From Bacillota bacterium (lineage in GTDB: Bacteria > Bacillota > Clostridia > Peptostreptococcales > Acidaminobacteraceae): a stretch of DNA of 38,099 nucleotides. The number at the start of each line of letters is the position of its first letter. The first letter of the stretch is position 1. The notes beneath the pieces are model-generated. The model did no database searches and was not told the DNA's origin. It was given only the letters and a program-made list of their open reading frames with translations. The DNA lies in NCBI GenBank assembly GCA_030529225.1, contig JAUMXH010000015.1:5684-43782 (forward strand), in the 5' to 3' direction. Both the position numbers and the translations under genes were made by a program. Of this stretch, positions 1-8,173 are shown in pieces.

Positions 1-1155
1 GCGAGGATGGTCTTTGCGTCCCTCTACAACCTGGATGTGATGCCGTTCAAAGACGTCTTGATTCACGGTCTGGTGCGCGACGACAAGGGAAGGAAGATGA
101 GCAAGTCGCTCGGAAACGGCGTGGATCCGCTCGAAATCATCGACCAATACGGTGCCGACGCCCTTCGCTTTATGCTGATCAGCGGGAACACCCCCGGCAA
201 CGACCAGCGCTTCCAGATGGAGCGTGTGGAAGCGGCGCGAAACTTTGCGAACAAACTTTGGAACGCTTCGAGGTTCGTGATGATGGGCGTGGACTCCTTT
301 GATGACAAGATAGAAGAGATTGGGCAGCTTGACCTCGCGGACAAGTGGATTCTGACCGGGTTGTATGAACTTTCCGAGGAGACGTTCAAGCTTGCGGATG
401 CTTACGAGTACTCGATCGCCGCCTCACAACTCTACGAGTTCATTTGGAACGAATATTGTGATTGGTATATTGAACTTGCGAAGATCAGACTCTACGGAGA
501 GGACGAAGAGGCGAAAAAAGACGTGCAGAGGGTGCTGATTTTTGTACTGAAAAAAATATTGCTGCTTCTGCAACCGTACATGCCGTTTATTACACAGGAA
601 ATTTACTCGCATCTCAGCAATTCCGTTTTGATGAACGAGACCTGGATCGATCTGAATCAGAACTTAGTCTTTCCGGATGCGAAGGAAGAGATGGAGCTTG
701 TCATGGAGGCGATCAAGGCGATCCGAAACGCCAGACAGGAAATGGACATCAAGCCGTCCAAGAAGGCAAAGCTCTATGTGGACTCTTTGGATAACGAGAT
801 CTATCGCAAGAACGAAGCTTACTTTAAACAGCTCGCCTCGGTCAGTGAAATCGAGAGTTTGGCGGAAGGAGAGTTGCTCCGCGAGGATAGCTTGAACGCA
901 ATCACCAGACATGCAAAGCTCTACATCCCTGCGGATGAGTTGATCGACTATCAGAAGGAGTTTGACAGGCTCAGCAAGGATGAGAAGAAGCTTCAAGTGG
1001 AGATTGCCAGAATAGAAGGAAAGCTTGCAAATCAGGGCTTTGTCTCCAAGGCTCCGGCAGAGGTAATTGCCAAGGAGAAAGAAAAGCTTGCCGAGTATCA
1101 AAAGATGCTTGAAGATACTTTGGCAAGTTTGGATAAGGTGAAGGAGAAGCTCTAG
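1..1155 (+). CDS. valS: Valine-tRNA ligase, C-terminal part (5' end outside window)
   Basis: Class I aminoacyl-tRNA synthetase that charges tRNA-Val in the cytoplasm. Only about 384 C-terminal residues are present; the frame is open from base 1, so the gene begins upstream. The fragment opens at the end of the Rossmann catalytic domain, with the KMSKS signature (KMSKSLGNGVDP, about residues 32-43) and the following GADALRFML helix typical of ValS/IleS/LeuS. The anticodon-binding helical domain follows (NFANKLWNASRFV, then WNEYCDWYIE). The last 60 or so residues are a charged coiled coil (KKLQVEIARIEGKLANQGF), the tRNA-binding arm that separates ValS from IleS. Stop TAG at 1153-1155, followed by a terminator at 1205-1234. 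Identification is firm; only the truncation by the window edge is unusual. Confidence 0.96.
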   Translation, partial: ARMVFASLYNLDVMPFKDVLIHGLVRDDKGRKMSKSLGNGVDPLEIIDQYGADALRFMLISGNTPGNDQRFQMERVEAARNFANKLWNASRFVMMGVDSFDDKIEEIGQLDLADKWILTGLYELSEETFKLADAYEYSIAASQLYEFIWNEYCDWYIELAKIRLYGEDEEAKKDVQRVLIFVLKKILLLLQPYMPFITQEIYSHLSNSVLMNETWIDLNQNLVFPDAKEEMELVMEAIKAIRNARQEMDIKPSKKAKLYVDSLDNEIYRKNEAYFKQLASVSEIESLAEGELLREDSLNAITRHAKLYIPADELIDYQKEFDRLSKDEKKLQVEIARIEGKLANQGFVSKAPAEVIAKEKEKLAEYQKMLEDTLASLDKVKEKL

Positions 1156-1204
1156 GTATCGCCAAAGTTAGGCGATGAGATTCCCGAAAACAAGGACAAG
1201 ATGT

Positions 1205-1234
1205 GGGTGATGGGGTTTCCCTATCACCCGTTTT
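1205..1234 (+). terminator. Intrinsic terminator of valS
   Basis: The arm GGGTGAT (1205-1211) pairs with ATCACCC (1223-1229). The stem continues through a G-T wobble and GGG/CCC to a TTT loop. G and four T residues follow. The hairpin lies just upstream of the murB -10 box, so terminator and promoter are nested. Confidence 0.7.
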
Positions 1235-1244
1235 GTATTATAAT
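1216..1244 (+). promoter_or_regulatory. Candidate promoter of murB-rapZ-yvcK
   Basis: A perfect TATAAT -10 box sits at 1239-1244. The -35 position 17 bp upstream (1216-1221, TTTCCC) is poor and lies inside the valS terminator hairpin. Transcription would begin near 1251, downstream of the more upstream in-frame ATG at 1201; this supports the murB start at 1285. Confidence 0.5.
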
Positions 1245-1284
1245 GAAAGTTAGGATGTTGAAACAAATAAAATTGGAAGGGAAT

Positions 1285-2196
1285 ATGAAACAATTATACA
1301 GAGAATTAGCGGAACAAATGTCGAGTTTTATGAAACCGGACCAAATTTTGCTTGCAGAGAGCATGAAAAATCACACCAGTTTTCGGGTCGGCGGGCCCTG
1401 CGACTTGATGGTAAAACCTTCAAGTATAGAGGAGTTGGAGAAGGTGCTGAAGCTTGCAGACGCGCTTGAGATTCCCAAGCTGATCATCGGGAAGGGGAGC
1501 AATATCCTTGTTCGGGATCAGGGAATTCGGGGACTCGTCGTAAAATTGGATGAGGCGTTTTCTCGTCTTAGTGTGAGCGGAAACCTGTTAAGTGCACAGA
1601 GCGGAATCAGCCTCAGGAAGCTTGCGGAGCGTGCGCGGGATCACTCTCTTTCGGGCTTGGAGTTTGCCCACGGGATACCGGGAAGCCTGGGCGGGGCGAT
1701 CACGATGAACGCCGGAGCTTATGGCGGTGAGATGAAGGACGTGGTAAAGTCCGTCACCCTGATGAGCCCGGACTACAAGGTCTTTGAACTCAGCAACCGA
1801 GAGATGGAATTCTGTTATCGCACCTCGGTGGTCCAGAAGGAGCAGTACATTGTGCTCGGTGCCGAATTTGCGCTCGCGAGCGGGGACGAGGCCGAGATTT
1901 CCGCAAAGATGAAGGACTACATGCAGAGGAGGATGGACAAGCAGCCGCTGAACTACCCGTCGGCGGGCTCGGTGTTCAAGCGTCCGGAAGGCTATTTTGC
2001 AGGCGTTTTGATTGAGGAATGTGGACTGAAGGGCCTTCGTTACGGGGGCGCCATGGTCTCGGACAAGCACGCCGGCTTCATCGTAAACGCGGGCGACGCG
2101 ACGGCGAGCGACGTGCTTCACCTGATACAAATCATTCAAAAGACGGTTTATGATACAAAGAAAGTGAAATTGGAAAGAGAAGTAAAATTGCTATGA
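1285..2196 (+). CDS. murB: UDP-N-acetylenolpyruvoylglucosamine reductase (MurB)
   Basis: FAD-dependent enzyme that reduces UDP-GlcNAc-enolpyruvate with NADPH to UDP-MurNAc, the second committed step of peptidoglycan precursor synthesis. About 303 residues, normal for the family. The N-terminal FAD-binding domain shows SFRVGGPCD, GKGSNILVRD and GLEFAHGIPGSLGGA with NAGAYGGE. The C-terminal substrate domain has CYRTS, the catalytic-serine motif NYPSAGSVFKRP, and LKGLRYGGAMVSDKHAGF. The start at 1285 is chosen because GGAAGGG (1275-1281) lies just before it, the candidate promoter lies upstream, and homology begins soon after. The frame is open back to 1201, but that extension lies upstream of the predicted transcript start. 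The stop overlaps the rapZ start (ATGA), so the genes are translationally coupled. The order murB-rapZ-yvcK is common in Firmicutes. Confidence 0.96.
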   Translation: MKQLYRELAEQMSSFMKPDQILLAESMKNHTSFRVGGPCDLMVKPSSIEELEKVLKLADALEIPKLIIGKGSNILVRDQGIRGLVVKLDEAFSRLSVSGNLLSAQSGISLRKLAERARDHSLSGLEFAHGIPGSLGGAITMNAGAYGGEMKDVVKSVTLMSPDYKVFELSNREMEFCYRTSVVQKEQYIVLGAEFALASGDEAEISAKMKDYMQRRMDKQPLNYPSAGSVFKRPEGYFAGVLIEECGLKGLRYGGAMVSDKHAGFIVNAGDATASDVLHLIQIIQKTVYDTKKVKLEREVKLL

Positions 2197-3071
2197 ACGC
2201 GGAAATTAAAATCATTACCGGTCTCTCGGGAGCCGGCAAGTCGACTGTGATCGACAAACTCGAGGACATGGGCTTTTATTGCATCGACAACCTGCCGCCC
2301 GCCCTTTTGGAAAAGTTCCTGGACTTAATCTTAGATTCCAAATCGGATGCGGTGCAAAAGGTCGCCATCGTCATCGACATCAGGGGAAGGGCATTTTTCA
2401 AAGATTTGAAGGATGTTTTGAAGGAGCTTTCTGTCAAGTACCACAACATAGAGGTGCTGTTCCTGGAGGCGGACATCAAGACCCTGGTCAAGCGCTTTAA
2501 AGAGACTAGGCGAAACCACCCGCTCAGCCTGAACGGCAACAATGAGAGCTCCATGGTCAAGGCGATCGAGGAAGAGATTGAAGAGACCAAGTTTTTAAAG
2601 GAGATGGCCGACAAGGTCATTGACACCAGCACCATGAGCAAGAGCGAGCTGAACCTCCTCCTGCTCAAAATCTTCTCGATCAAATCGGTCAAAGAGGGGA
2701 CGGAAATCGTCTTCAACTCTTTCGGTTTTAAGCACGGCATCCCGCTCCACGCGGACATGATCTTTGACGTCAGATTCATCGACAACCCGTACTACATCAG
2801 GGAACTCAGGGATCTCAGCGGGGAGGACAAGGCGGTCTACGACTTCATCTTCGACCAGGAGATGTCGCAGGAATTTTATCACAAGCTCTACAGCCTGCTC
2901 GACTTCTGTTTTCAGTGCTATTCGAACGAGGCCAGAAACCAAATCATCGTGTCGATCGGATGCACCGGCGGCAAACACCGTTCGGTGGCCTTCACCAAGC
3001 GGCTGGCGATGGAGTTCAAAGAGAAGGGCTACAATGTCAAGATGACCCACAGGGACAAGGATAAGAAATGA
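2193..3071 (+). CDS. rapZ: RNase adapter / nucleotide-binding protein RapZ (YvcJ)
   Basis: P-loop ATPase/GTPase of the RapZ (YvcJ) family, 292 residues, full length. In Enterobacteria RapZ guides RNase E to the GlmZ small RNA and so controls amino-sugar supply; in Bacillus YvcJ is a nucleotide-binding protein whose molecular target is less clear. Visible features are the Walker A motif GLSGAGKS (residues 10-17), CIDNLPP shortly after, the central RRNHPL segment, and the conserved C-terminal block GCTGGKHRSVAF, which includes the residues implicated in ligand binding. The gene overlaps murB by four bases (ATGA) and yvcK by four bases, with only weak ribosome-binding sites. Translational coupling in a three-gene operon is therefore likely. 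Its link to cell wall precursor metabolism fits the murB neighbour. Confidence 0.95.
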   Translation: MNAEIKIITGLSGAGKSTVIDKLEDMGFYCIDNLPPALLEKFLDLILDSKSDAVQKVAIVIDIRGRAFFKDLKDVLKELSVKYHNIEVLFLEADIKTLVKRFKETRRNHPLSLNGNNESSMVKAIEEEIEETKFLKEMADKVIDTSTMSKSELNLLLLKIFSIKSVKEGTEIVFNSFGFKHGIPLHADMIFDVRFIDNPYYIRELRDLSGEDKAVYDFIFDQEMSQEFYHKLYSLLDFCFQCYSNEARNQIIVSIGCTGGKHRSVAFTKRLAMEFKEKGYNVKMTHRDKDKK

Positions 3072-4051
3072 ACAACGATATCAAAATTTTGGTGATCGGG
3101 GGCGGCTCCGGCATCAGCGTCATCCTGCGCGGAATCAAAAAGATCAGTAAGAACATCAGCGCGGTGGTCACGGTCGCTGACGACGGCGGGAGCTCGGGCA
3201 TACTCAGAAAGGACATGGGCATGCTGCCTCCCGGGGACATCCGAAACTGCATCCTGGCGCTCTCCAAGACCGAGGAGTTCATGGAGAAGCTGATGCAGCA
3301 CCGCTTCAAGGACGAGAAGCTGAGCCCCCACAACCTCGGCAACCTCTTGATTGCCGCCCTGGTGGAGATGACCGGCAGCTTTGAGGCGGCCCTCTCCCAC
3401 ATGCATGATATTTTTGCGGTCACCGGGCGGGTGCTTCCGGTCAGCCTGGAAGATATTTCGATCGTCGCCGAGCTCGAGGATGACAGCATCGTACAGGGCG
3501 AGTCAAAGATCCCCTACGAGGTCATCAAGAAAAATTCCAAGATTAGAAGAATCAGGATCGTTCCTGAAAATGCGGAGATTTTTGAGGAGGTTCCGAAGGC
3601 AATCGCCTACTCGGACATCATCATGATCGGGCCGGGCAGCCTGTATACCAGCATCCTGCCCAACCTTCTGGTGAAGGGCGTGAGCGAAGGCATCAGAAAC
3701 AGCCGCGCCAAGGTCGTCTACTGCGGGAACCTGTTGAGCCAGCCCGGAGAGACGAGCGGCATGAAGATAGAGGAGCACGTCTTTGAGATTGAAAAGCACG
3801 TCGGGGCGAGGCTCTTTGATACCATCCTGGTGAACAGCAAGCGCCTGGACAGCGACATGTACGCCGCCTACAAAAAAGAGGGCGCCAAGCCGCTCTTCCT
3901 CTCGGAGGAGGGGAGGCAAAAGCTCGAGGAGAGGGGCATCGAGATCATCGAGCGGGATTTTATCGAAATCAAAGAAGGCTACATCAGGCACAATGCGGAC
4001 CTGGTAGCCAAAGAACTCTTGGACCTCGTCGATACCAAGATTTTTGCGTAA
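3068..4051 (+). CDS. yvcK: Gluconeogenesis factor / cell-shape protein YvcK
   Basis: Member of the YvcK (CofD-like) family, 327 residues, known in Bacillus to be needed for growth on gluconeogenic carbon and for normal cell-wall morphology; it binds UDP-sugars. The N-terminus carries the glycine-rich nucleotide-binding loop GGGSGISVILRG followed by VTVADDGGSSGILR and LPPGDIRNC, all hallmarks of the family. Later conserved blocks are SPHNLGNLLIAAL, IGPGSLYTSILPNLLV and VYCGNLLSQPGET. It is the last gene of the murB operon. In many Firmicutes whiA follows directly, but here the next gene is a convergent ABC permease only five bases away and no whiA is seen in the window. The family call is secure; the physiological role is taken from homologues. 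Confidence 0.94.
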   Translation: MNNDIKILVIGGGSGISVILRGIKKISKNISAVVTVADDGGSSGILRKDMGMLPPGDIRNCILALSKTEEFMEKLMQHRFKDEKLSPHNLGNLLIAALVEMTGSFEAALSHMHDIFAVTGRVLPVSLEDISIVAELEDDSIVQGESKIPYEVIKKNSKIRRIRIVPENAEIFEEVPKAIAYSDIIMIGPGSLYTSILPNLLVKGVSEGIRNSRAKVVYCGNLLSQPGETSGMKIEEHVFEIEKHVGARLFDTILVNSKRLDSDMYAAYKKEGAKPLFLSEEGRQKLEERGIEIIERDFIEIKEGYIRHNADLVAKELLDLVDTKIFA

Positions 4052-4056
4052 GTTTT

Positions 4057-5769
4057 TTACGCTTGGTACTGCGGCAATTTTTTCCCGAACTTGGTGATGT
4101 TCGCGCGGTAGAAGCCGACTCCCAATAAGAGGTTGAACAGTGCCAAACCCAACACATAGAGGTAGAGGGTCTGCATGCTTACGATTCCCCGCGAGAACAG
4201 GAAGTAGGCCGCGAAGCCGTTCAGCGCGATGTAGGCGAAGTCCAGCACCATGCAGATGAACATATTGAAGTTTTGCTTGATCGCCCCCTGCGGGTCCTTC
4301 CAAGTAAGTTTGGGTCTCGAAATATCGATCATCAGGCAGTAGCAGTTGATTGCAAAGGAACTGAAGAAGGCCCCGACAAAGAAGAAGGGAACCAGGTAGG
4401 CAGCCGGTTTGAGGAGGTAAGTGAGGGTCGCGATCATCGGGATACATTCCAGCAACGAGAAGATGGACGCGGTCAGAATCCTCGCAGCCACTTGGGTGCT
4501 TGCGGGAATCGGAAGCGACTGCAACAGCCAGATCTGCTTGCCCTCCCTGGAGATGCTGCTCGCCGAGCTCGAGCCGGAGATACTGAAAAAGGTCGAGAGC
4601 GCCATTCCGATCAGGATACAAAAAGACACGGTATTCAGCGGACTCAGACCGAGGGAGCGGATGATTTCGTCCATCTTGGGAATCTGCATCAGAATCTTTT
4701 TCGCGCCTCCCTGCATAATCAACGGGAGCATGATGAAAAGAGGCATCAGGATTCCCGGAATCGCAATGTTAAAAACATAAATCGGCGTCTTAAAGATATT
4801 GGTAAACTCCTTCTTCACCAGTGTCATCATGACCGACTGCTCTTTGCCGGTCATCTCTTCCATTTTGATCCCTTTTTTGCGTTTCTTTGTTTGAGAACCC
4901 TTAGAATTGTTGTAACCCTTTAACCACGGTCGGAAGGCGAGTCTCGATACGATTTCCACCGACAGGACGGAGAGTACAAAGTTGATGCTTAGGAGCAGAA
5001 GGGCCTTCCCCGTTTCAAAGCGGTGCATCGGAGCCGTGAAGTTCTCGATGAAGGGCAGGTAAGACGCAATCTGCTGCGCAATCGTTCCCGATTGGGTGGC
5101 GAGGGCATAGCCGCCTCTTCCCGCATCCGGATTCAACCCCAGCGAAAAGAACGGTGTCATCACGATGACAAAGGCCGTGAAACTCAGCAGGAATACAAAC
5201 TGCACCAGGTTCTTGGAACGCTTGAACCTGCTGACGAGGAGCATCAGGTAGATCCACAGCAGACAGACGATGCTGACCAGGATCGTGCTGCAAAAGATCA
5301 GGTTCAGGATGTTGATCGGCAAATAGAGGGCCGGTACGCTGTGATCCTGCTGAAAACGGACGAGCGCCGGCACAAAGATGCAGAGGCTCATCGCGATTTG
5401 GCTCAGAGACAAAAAGAGCATGCTCGACTTTATGATGTTGACACTCTTGATCGGCAGGTGGAGGAGCTGCTCCATCTCGCTGTTATAGTAGAGCCGGCTC
5501 GTAGAGTACGGTACGATGTTGAAGATGATGAAGGTGCTGACCATCAGCGTCAGGATGTAAAACAGCGCGTCGATTTGCCCCGTTGCACTGTAGGCCTTGT
5601 AGAAAAAGCCGACCATCTTGATTACGACAAAGAGGAACCAGGCCCAAAGCAGGGGCATAAAGAGAAACTTCCACTTATCGTCCTTTGCCGACTTCCACTT
5701 TCTGATGTTGACCAGCGGAGAAAAAATCTTCATAAAGTCGTTTTTTACGAGTAAGAATACTTCTTTCAT
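4057..5769 (-). CDS. ABC exporter membrane protein (ABC-2/putative ABC exporter type)
   Basis: Large integral membrane protein of 570 residues with roughly twelve hydrophobic helices in two halves. They are separated by a lysine-rich cytoplasmic loop (GSQTKKRKKGIKMEE, about residues 290-305). The N-terminal segment, MKEVFLLVKNDFMKIFSPL, and the start of the second half, LVKKEFTNIFKTPIYVF, look alike, as expected of a tandem-duplicated ABC-2 type permease. It begins 19 bases after the ATPase gene on the same strand and has GAGAGGTG as ribosome-binding site, so the two form a transporter. I expect export, because no solute-binding protein is encoded nearby; the substrate cannot be read from the sequence. 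Family resemblance is to the clostridial putative ABC exporter proteins that accompany YthP/EcsA-like ATPases. Confidence 0.85.
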   Translation of the reverse strand: MKEVFLLVKNDFMKIFSPLVNIRKWKSAKDDKWKFLFMPLLWAWFLFVVIKMVGFFYKAYSATGQIDALFYILTLMVSTFIIFNIVPYSTSRLYYNSEMEQLLHLPIKSVNIIKSSMLFLSLSQIAMSLCIFVPALVRFQQDHSVPALYLPINILNLIFCSTILVSIVCLLWIYLMLLVSRFKRSKNLVQFVFLLSFTAFVIVMTPFFSLGLNPDAGRGGYALATQSGTIAQQIASYLPFIENFTAPMHRFETGKALLLLSINFVLSVLSVEIVSRLAFRPWLKGYNNSKGSQTKKRKKGIKMEEMTGKEQSVMMTLVKKEFTNIFKTPIYVFNIAIPGILMPLFIMLPLIMQGGAKKILMQIPKMDEIIRSLGLSPLNTVSFCILIGMALSTFFSISGSSSASSISREGKQIWLLQSLPIPASTQVAARILTASIFSLLECIPMIATLTYLLKPAAYLVPFFFVGAFFSSFAINCYCLMIDISRPKLTWKDPQGAIKQNFNMFICMVLDFAYIALNGFAAYFLFSRGIVSMQTLYLYVLGLALFNLLLGVGFYRANITKFGKKLPQYQA

Positions 5770-5788
5770 AACACACCTCTCAAGCCGG

Positions 5789-6505
5789 CTATTCGGTCAG
5801 CTCGAGGAAGAGTTCCTCCAAGCTTCCCTTGCTCTGCGACTGGGCATGGATTTCCTCCAGGCTTCCCATCGCTACAATTTTTCCTTTATTGATGATGATG
5901 ATTCGATCGCAAATCTTTTCGGCGACCTCCATAACATGGGTCGAGAAAAAGACGCTCTTTCCCATATCGCAGCGCTCTCTCATCAGCTCCTTCAGTTTGA
6001 AGGCGCTCTTCGGGTCCAAGCCGACCATCGGTTCGTCCAGGATGAAGAGCTCCGGTTCATGAAGCAGGGCTCCGATCAGCGAGACCTTCTGCTTCATCCC
6101 GTGCGAGTAGGATGAAATCAAGTGCGGGAGCTTGTCGTAAAATTCGAAGGCATCGGCATACTTCTTGATTCTTTCCTGCCGAATCTCCTTCGGAATCCGG
6201 TAGATGTCGGCCAAAAAATTCAGGTATTGGATGCCGGTCAGGTAGTCGTAAGGCTCCGGGTTGTCCGGCACGTAGCTGAACTTGCTCTTGCTCGCAATCG
6301 GCTCCTTTCTGACATCGATGCCGTCCACCGTAATCGTTCCGGCATCCTGCTCCGACAGCCCGGTGATCATCTTGATCGTCGTGGTCTTGCCGGCCCCGTT
6401 CGGCCCCAAAAATCCGCAAATTTCGCCTTTTCGGACCTCAAAGCTGATCCGGTCGACCGCTGTGAAATCCCCGTATTTTTTTGTAACTTGCTCTACTCTA
6501 ATCAT
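5789..6505 (-). CDS. ABC transporter ATP-binding protein
   Basis: ATPase subunit of 238 residues, cytoplasmic face of the membrane, partner of the permease encoded just downstream. It shows Walker A GPNGAGKTTT (about residues 34-43), Walker B with the catalytic glutamate in LFILDEPMVGLD, and the H-loop in FFSTHVMEVAEK. The signature motif is SHGMKQK rather than LSGGQ, as seen in CcmA/EcsA-like exporters with ABC-2 permeases. Ribosome-binding site GGAAAGGG precedes the ATG at 6505. It is transcribed away from the mgtC-like gene, and the 140-bp divergent region between them holds promoters for both directions. The substrate is unknown. Confidence 0.93.
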   Translation of the reverse strand: MIRVEQVTKKYGDFTAVDRISFEVRKGEICGFLGPNGAGKTTTIKMITGLSEQDAGTITVDGIDVRKEPIASKSKFSYVPDNPEPYDYLTGIQYLNFLADIYRIPKEIRQERIKKYADAFEFYDKLPHLISSYSHGMKQKVSLIGALLHEPELFILDEPMVGLDPKSAFKLKELMRERCDMGKSVFFSTHVMEVAEKICDRIIIINKGKIVAMGSLEEIHAQSQSKGSLEELFLELTE

Positions 6506-6552
6506 AGTCTTTCCCTTTCCGTCACGCAGTTTACTTACTTACATACCTATAT

Positions 6553-6581
6553 AGTATACAACAAAAATGACAAATAATAAA
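6553..6581 (-). promoter_or_regulatory. Possible promoter of the ABC exporter operon
   Basis: On the minus strand a TATACT -10 (6558 to 6553) lies 17 bp from a TTTATT -35-like hexamer (6581 to 6576). The -10 is good and the -35 weak. The stretch is AT-rich, so other phasings are possible. Confidence 0.35.
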
Positions 6582-6588
6582 TATACGA

Positions 6589-6617
6589 TTGACTTGCCGT
6601 TGCAGTTATGTTATAAT
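6589..6617 (+). promoter_or_regulatory. Strong sigma-A type promoter of the mgtC-like gene
   Basis: TTGACT (6589-6594) and TATAAT (6612-6617) are separated by 17 bp, and TG at 6609-6610 adds an extended -10. This is one of the best promoter matches in the window. Transcription should start about 20 bases before the GAGGAGG ribosome-binding site. Confidence 0.85.
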
Positions 6618-6645
6618 TTTAACATAGGGAGAGGAGGATGCGAAG

Positions 6646-7344
6646 ATGTGTATTCAAGAAATCATTTTAAGAACATTGCTTGCGGTACTCTTCGGTGGAA
6701 TCGTCGGAAGGGAAAGGGAGATCAACAACAGGCCCGCCGGTGTCAGAACCCACGCCCTGGTTTGCCTGGGCGCGGCCGTCATCGCGATGATACAGGTCGA
6801 GCTGGTTGAACATGCCTTCGAGATGGTCAGAAAATATCCTGAAATGAAGAGTGTCATCACGGTGAACAGCGGCAGGGTGGTTGCCCAGGTTGTATCGGGC
6901 ATCGGTTTTTTGGGTGCCGGCACCATCTTAATCAACAAGGATAAGGTGAGGGGACTGACGACGGCGGCTTCGCTGTGGGTCGTTGCCTGCGTGGGAATCG
7001 CCATCGGTTACGGCTATTATGAGATTGCTCTTGTATCCGGCATTACGGTGCCGTTGATTTTGGTCGGCCTGAAAAAGTTGGAGCGAAGGATTACCAAGCG
7101 CTCGCACCACGCCAACCTGGCGATTACCTTCAAGGACGACGGGGACTACATCAACAACGTTCTGGAGTGCTTTGAGGAGTGCGACATCCACGTGAAGGAG
7201 ATCAAGCACCTGAATTATCGCGACGGATTCCACAAGAATACGGTCGGGTTCATGTTGTATTGCAGGCACTTCAGAAATTGGGACGCCTTCATCGAGGAGA
7301 TGGCCGAGGCCGAGTACATCAAAGATATCAAGCGAAGAAAATAG
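6646..7344 (+). CDS. MgtC/SapB family membrane protein
   Basis: Integral membrane protein of 232 residues in the MgtC/SapB family, which is linked to survival in low magnesium and, in pathogens, in macrophages; its biochemical activity is not settled. The N-terminal 140 residues contain four or five hydrophobic helices and the family signatures GGIVGREREI with NNRPAGVRTHALVCLGAA, then GIGFLGAGTI and LTTAASLWVVACVGIAIGYG. The last 90 residues form a soluble ACT-like domain (AITFKDDGDYINNVLECFE onward), as in the longer MgtC proteins. Ribosome-binding site GAGGAGG (6631-6637) stands eight bases before the ATG. It is a single-gene unit with a strong promoter and its own terminator overlapping the stop codon. 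Confidence 0.9.
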   Translation: MCIQEIILRTLLAVLFGGIVGREREINNRPAGVRTHALVCLGAAVIAMIQVELVEHAFEMVRKYPEMKSVITVNSGRVVAQVVSGIGFLGAGTILINKDKVRGLTTAASLWVVACVGIAIGYGYYEIALVSGITVPLILVGLKKLERRITKRSHHANLAITFKDDGDYINNVLECFEECDIHVKEIKHLNYRDGFHKNTVGFMLYCRHFRNWDAFIEEMAEAEYIKDIKRRK

Positions 7345-7370
7345 GAGAACCTTAACGCGTTCTCCTTTTT
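7343..7370 (+). terminator. Terminator of mgtC-like gene, probably bidirectional
   Basis: AGGAGAAC (7343-7350) pairs with GTTCTCCT (7359-7366) around an 8-base loop, followed by a T run to 7370. On the minus strand the same stem is followed by ATTTTCTT, so it may also end the convergent sirtuin gene, whose stop codon lies in the loop. Confidence 0.8.
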
Positions 7371-8086
7371 AAATCCAGGGCATCCCCGATCGACTCGTTG
7401 ATCACCAGGACCGCCTCGTTGTTGTACGGGGTCTCGCTCTTGTTGATGATGACCAGGTTCTCGCCCCTAAAGTAGCCAACGAAGGCGGCCGCCGGATAGA
7501 CCGTGAGGGAGGTTCCGCCCACAATCAGCAGGTCCGCGCGCGCGAGGGCCTCTTCCGCCCGCATCATGGTTTCCATTTTCAAGCCTTCTCCGTATAGGAC
7601 CACATCCGGTCTGATGAAGGCGCCGCAGTCGCAGAGGGGGGTCGGATGCGCTTCGCTCTCCCTTGCCAGCACTTCTTCCAGGCTGTAGGGCTTCTTGCAG
7701 GAGATGCAGTAATTCTTATAGAGGGTTCCGTGCAGTTCAATCACATTTTCGCTTCCCGCTTTTTGATGCAGATTGTCGATGTTCTGTGTGATAACAGCAA
7801 TGAGTTTGCCCTCTTTTTCCAATTCCACCAGGGTCTTGTGCAAGCGGTTCGGCTCGGCATCCGGATAAATCAGATTCTTTGTAATGTACGAAAAAAACAA
7901 ATCCGTATTTTCATACATGAAGCCGTGGCTCAATATTTCTTCCGGCGGAATGTTCCTGTAATTGGAAGCGTAGAGTCCTTCCGCCGAGCGAAAGTCCGGG
8001 ATGCCACTCTCCGTCGAGGTTCCGGCCCCGCCGAAAAAGACGATTCGTTTACTGTTTTCTATCAGTTCCCATAGTTTGTCCATCAC
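7352..8086 (-). CDS. NAD-dependent protein deacylase, Sir2 family
   Basis: Cytoplasmic sirtuin of 244 residues that removes acyl groups from lysines using NAD. Motifs are complete: the NAD-binding GGAGTSTESGIPDFRS (residues 19-34), TQNIDNLH (100-107), catalytic His119 in IELHG, and a zinc site made by Cys127, Cys130, Cys152 and Cys154. GTSLTVYPAA closes the Rossmann fold. The pattern GAGTSTESGIPDFR is typical of the Firmicute class (class U-like). The gene stands alone between two terminators: its 3' end shares the hairpin at 7343-7370, and the phaJ terminator lies upstream at 8133-8165. GGAGAAACG serves as ribosome-binding site. Because the acetyl state of lysines follows acetyl-CoA supply, a tie to the neighbouring acyl-CoA metabolism is possible but unproven. 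Confidence 0.94.
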   Translation of the reverse strand: MMDKLWELIENSKRIVFFGGAGTSTESGIPDFRSAEGLYASNYRNIPPEEILSHGFMYENTDLFFSYITKNLIYPDAEPNRLHKTLVELEKEGKLIAVITQNIDNLHQKAGSENVIELHGTLYKNYCISCKKPYSLEEVLARESEAHPTPLCDCGAFIRPDVVLYGEGLKMETMMRAEEALARADLLIVGGTSLTVYPAAAFVGYFRGENLVIINKSETPYNNEAVLVINESIGDALDLKRRTR

Positions 8087-8132
8087 GTTTCTCCTTTCGG
8101 TTCAAGTTGCGCGCTCGCGCCGCTCAAACGAG

Positions 8133-8165
8133 AAAAATGGGATTTCGCGCTGAAATCCCATTTTT
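8133..8165 (-). terminator. Terminator of the phaECJ operon
   Basis: A perfect 14-bp stem: AAAAATGGGATTTC (8133-8146) and its complement at 8152-8165, loop GCGCT. T residues lie at the 3' side on either strand. On the minus strand it directly follows phaJ. Confidence 0.88.
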
Positions 8166-8173
8166 GATTGCCT

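Noticed and set aside
4033..4068. Nested palindrome between yvcK and the ABC permease (TACCAA/TTGGTA around GCGTAA/TTACGC)
   Set aside because: It overlaps both stop codons but the stems are short, the outer and inner parts are offset, and no U-tract follows on either strand. Not strong enough to call a terminator.
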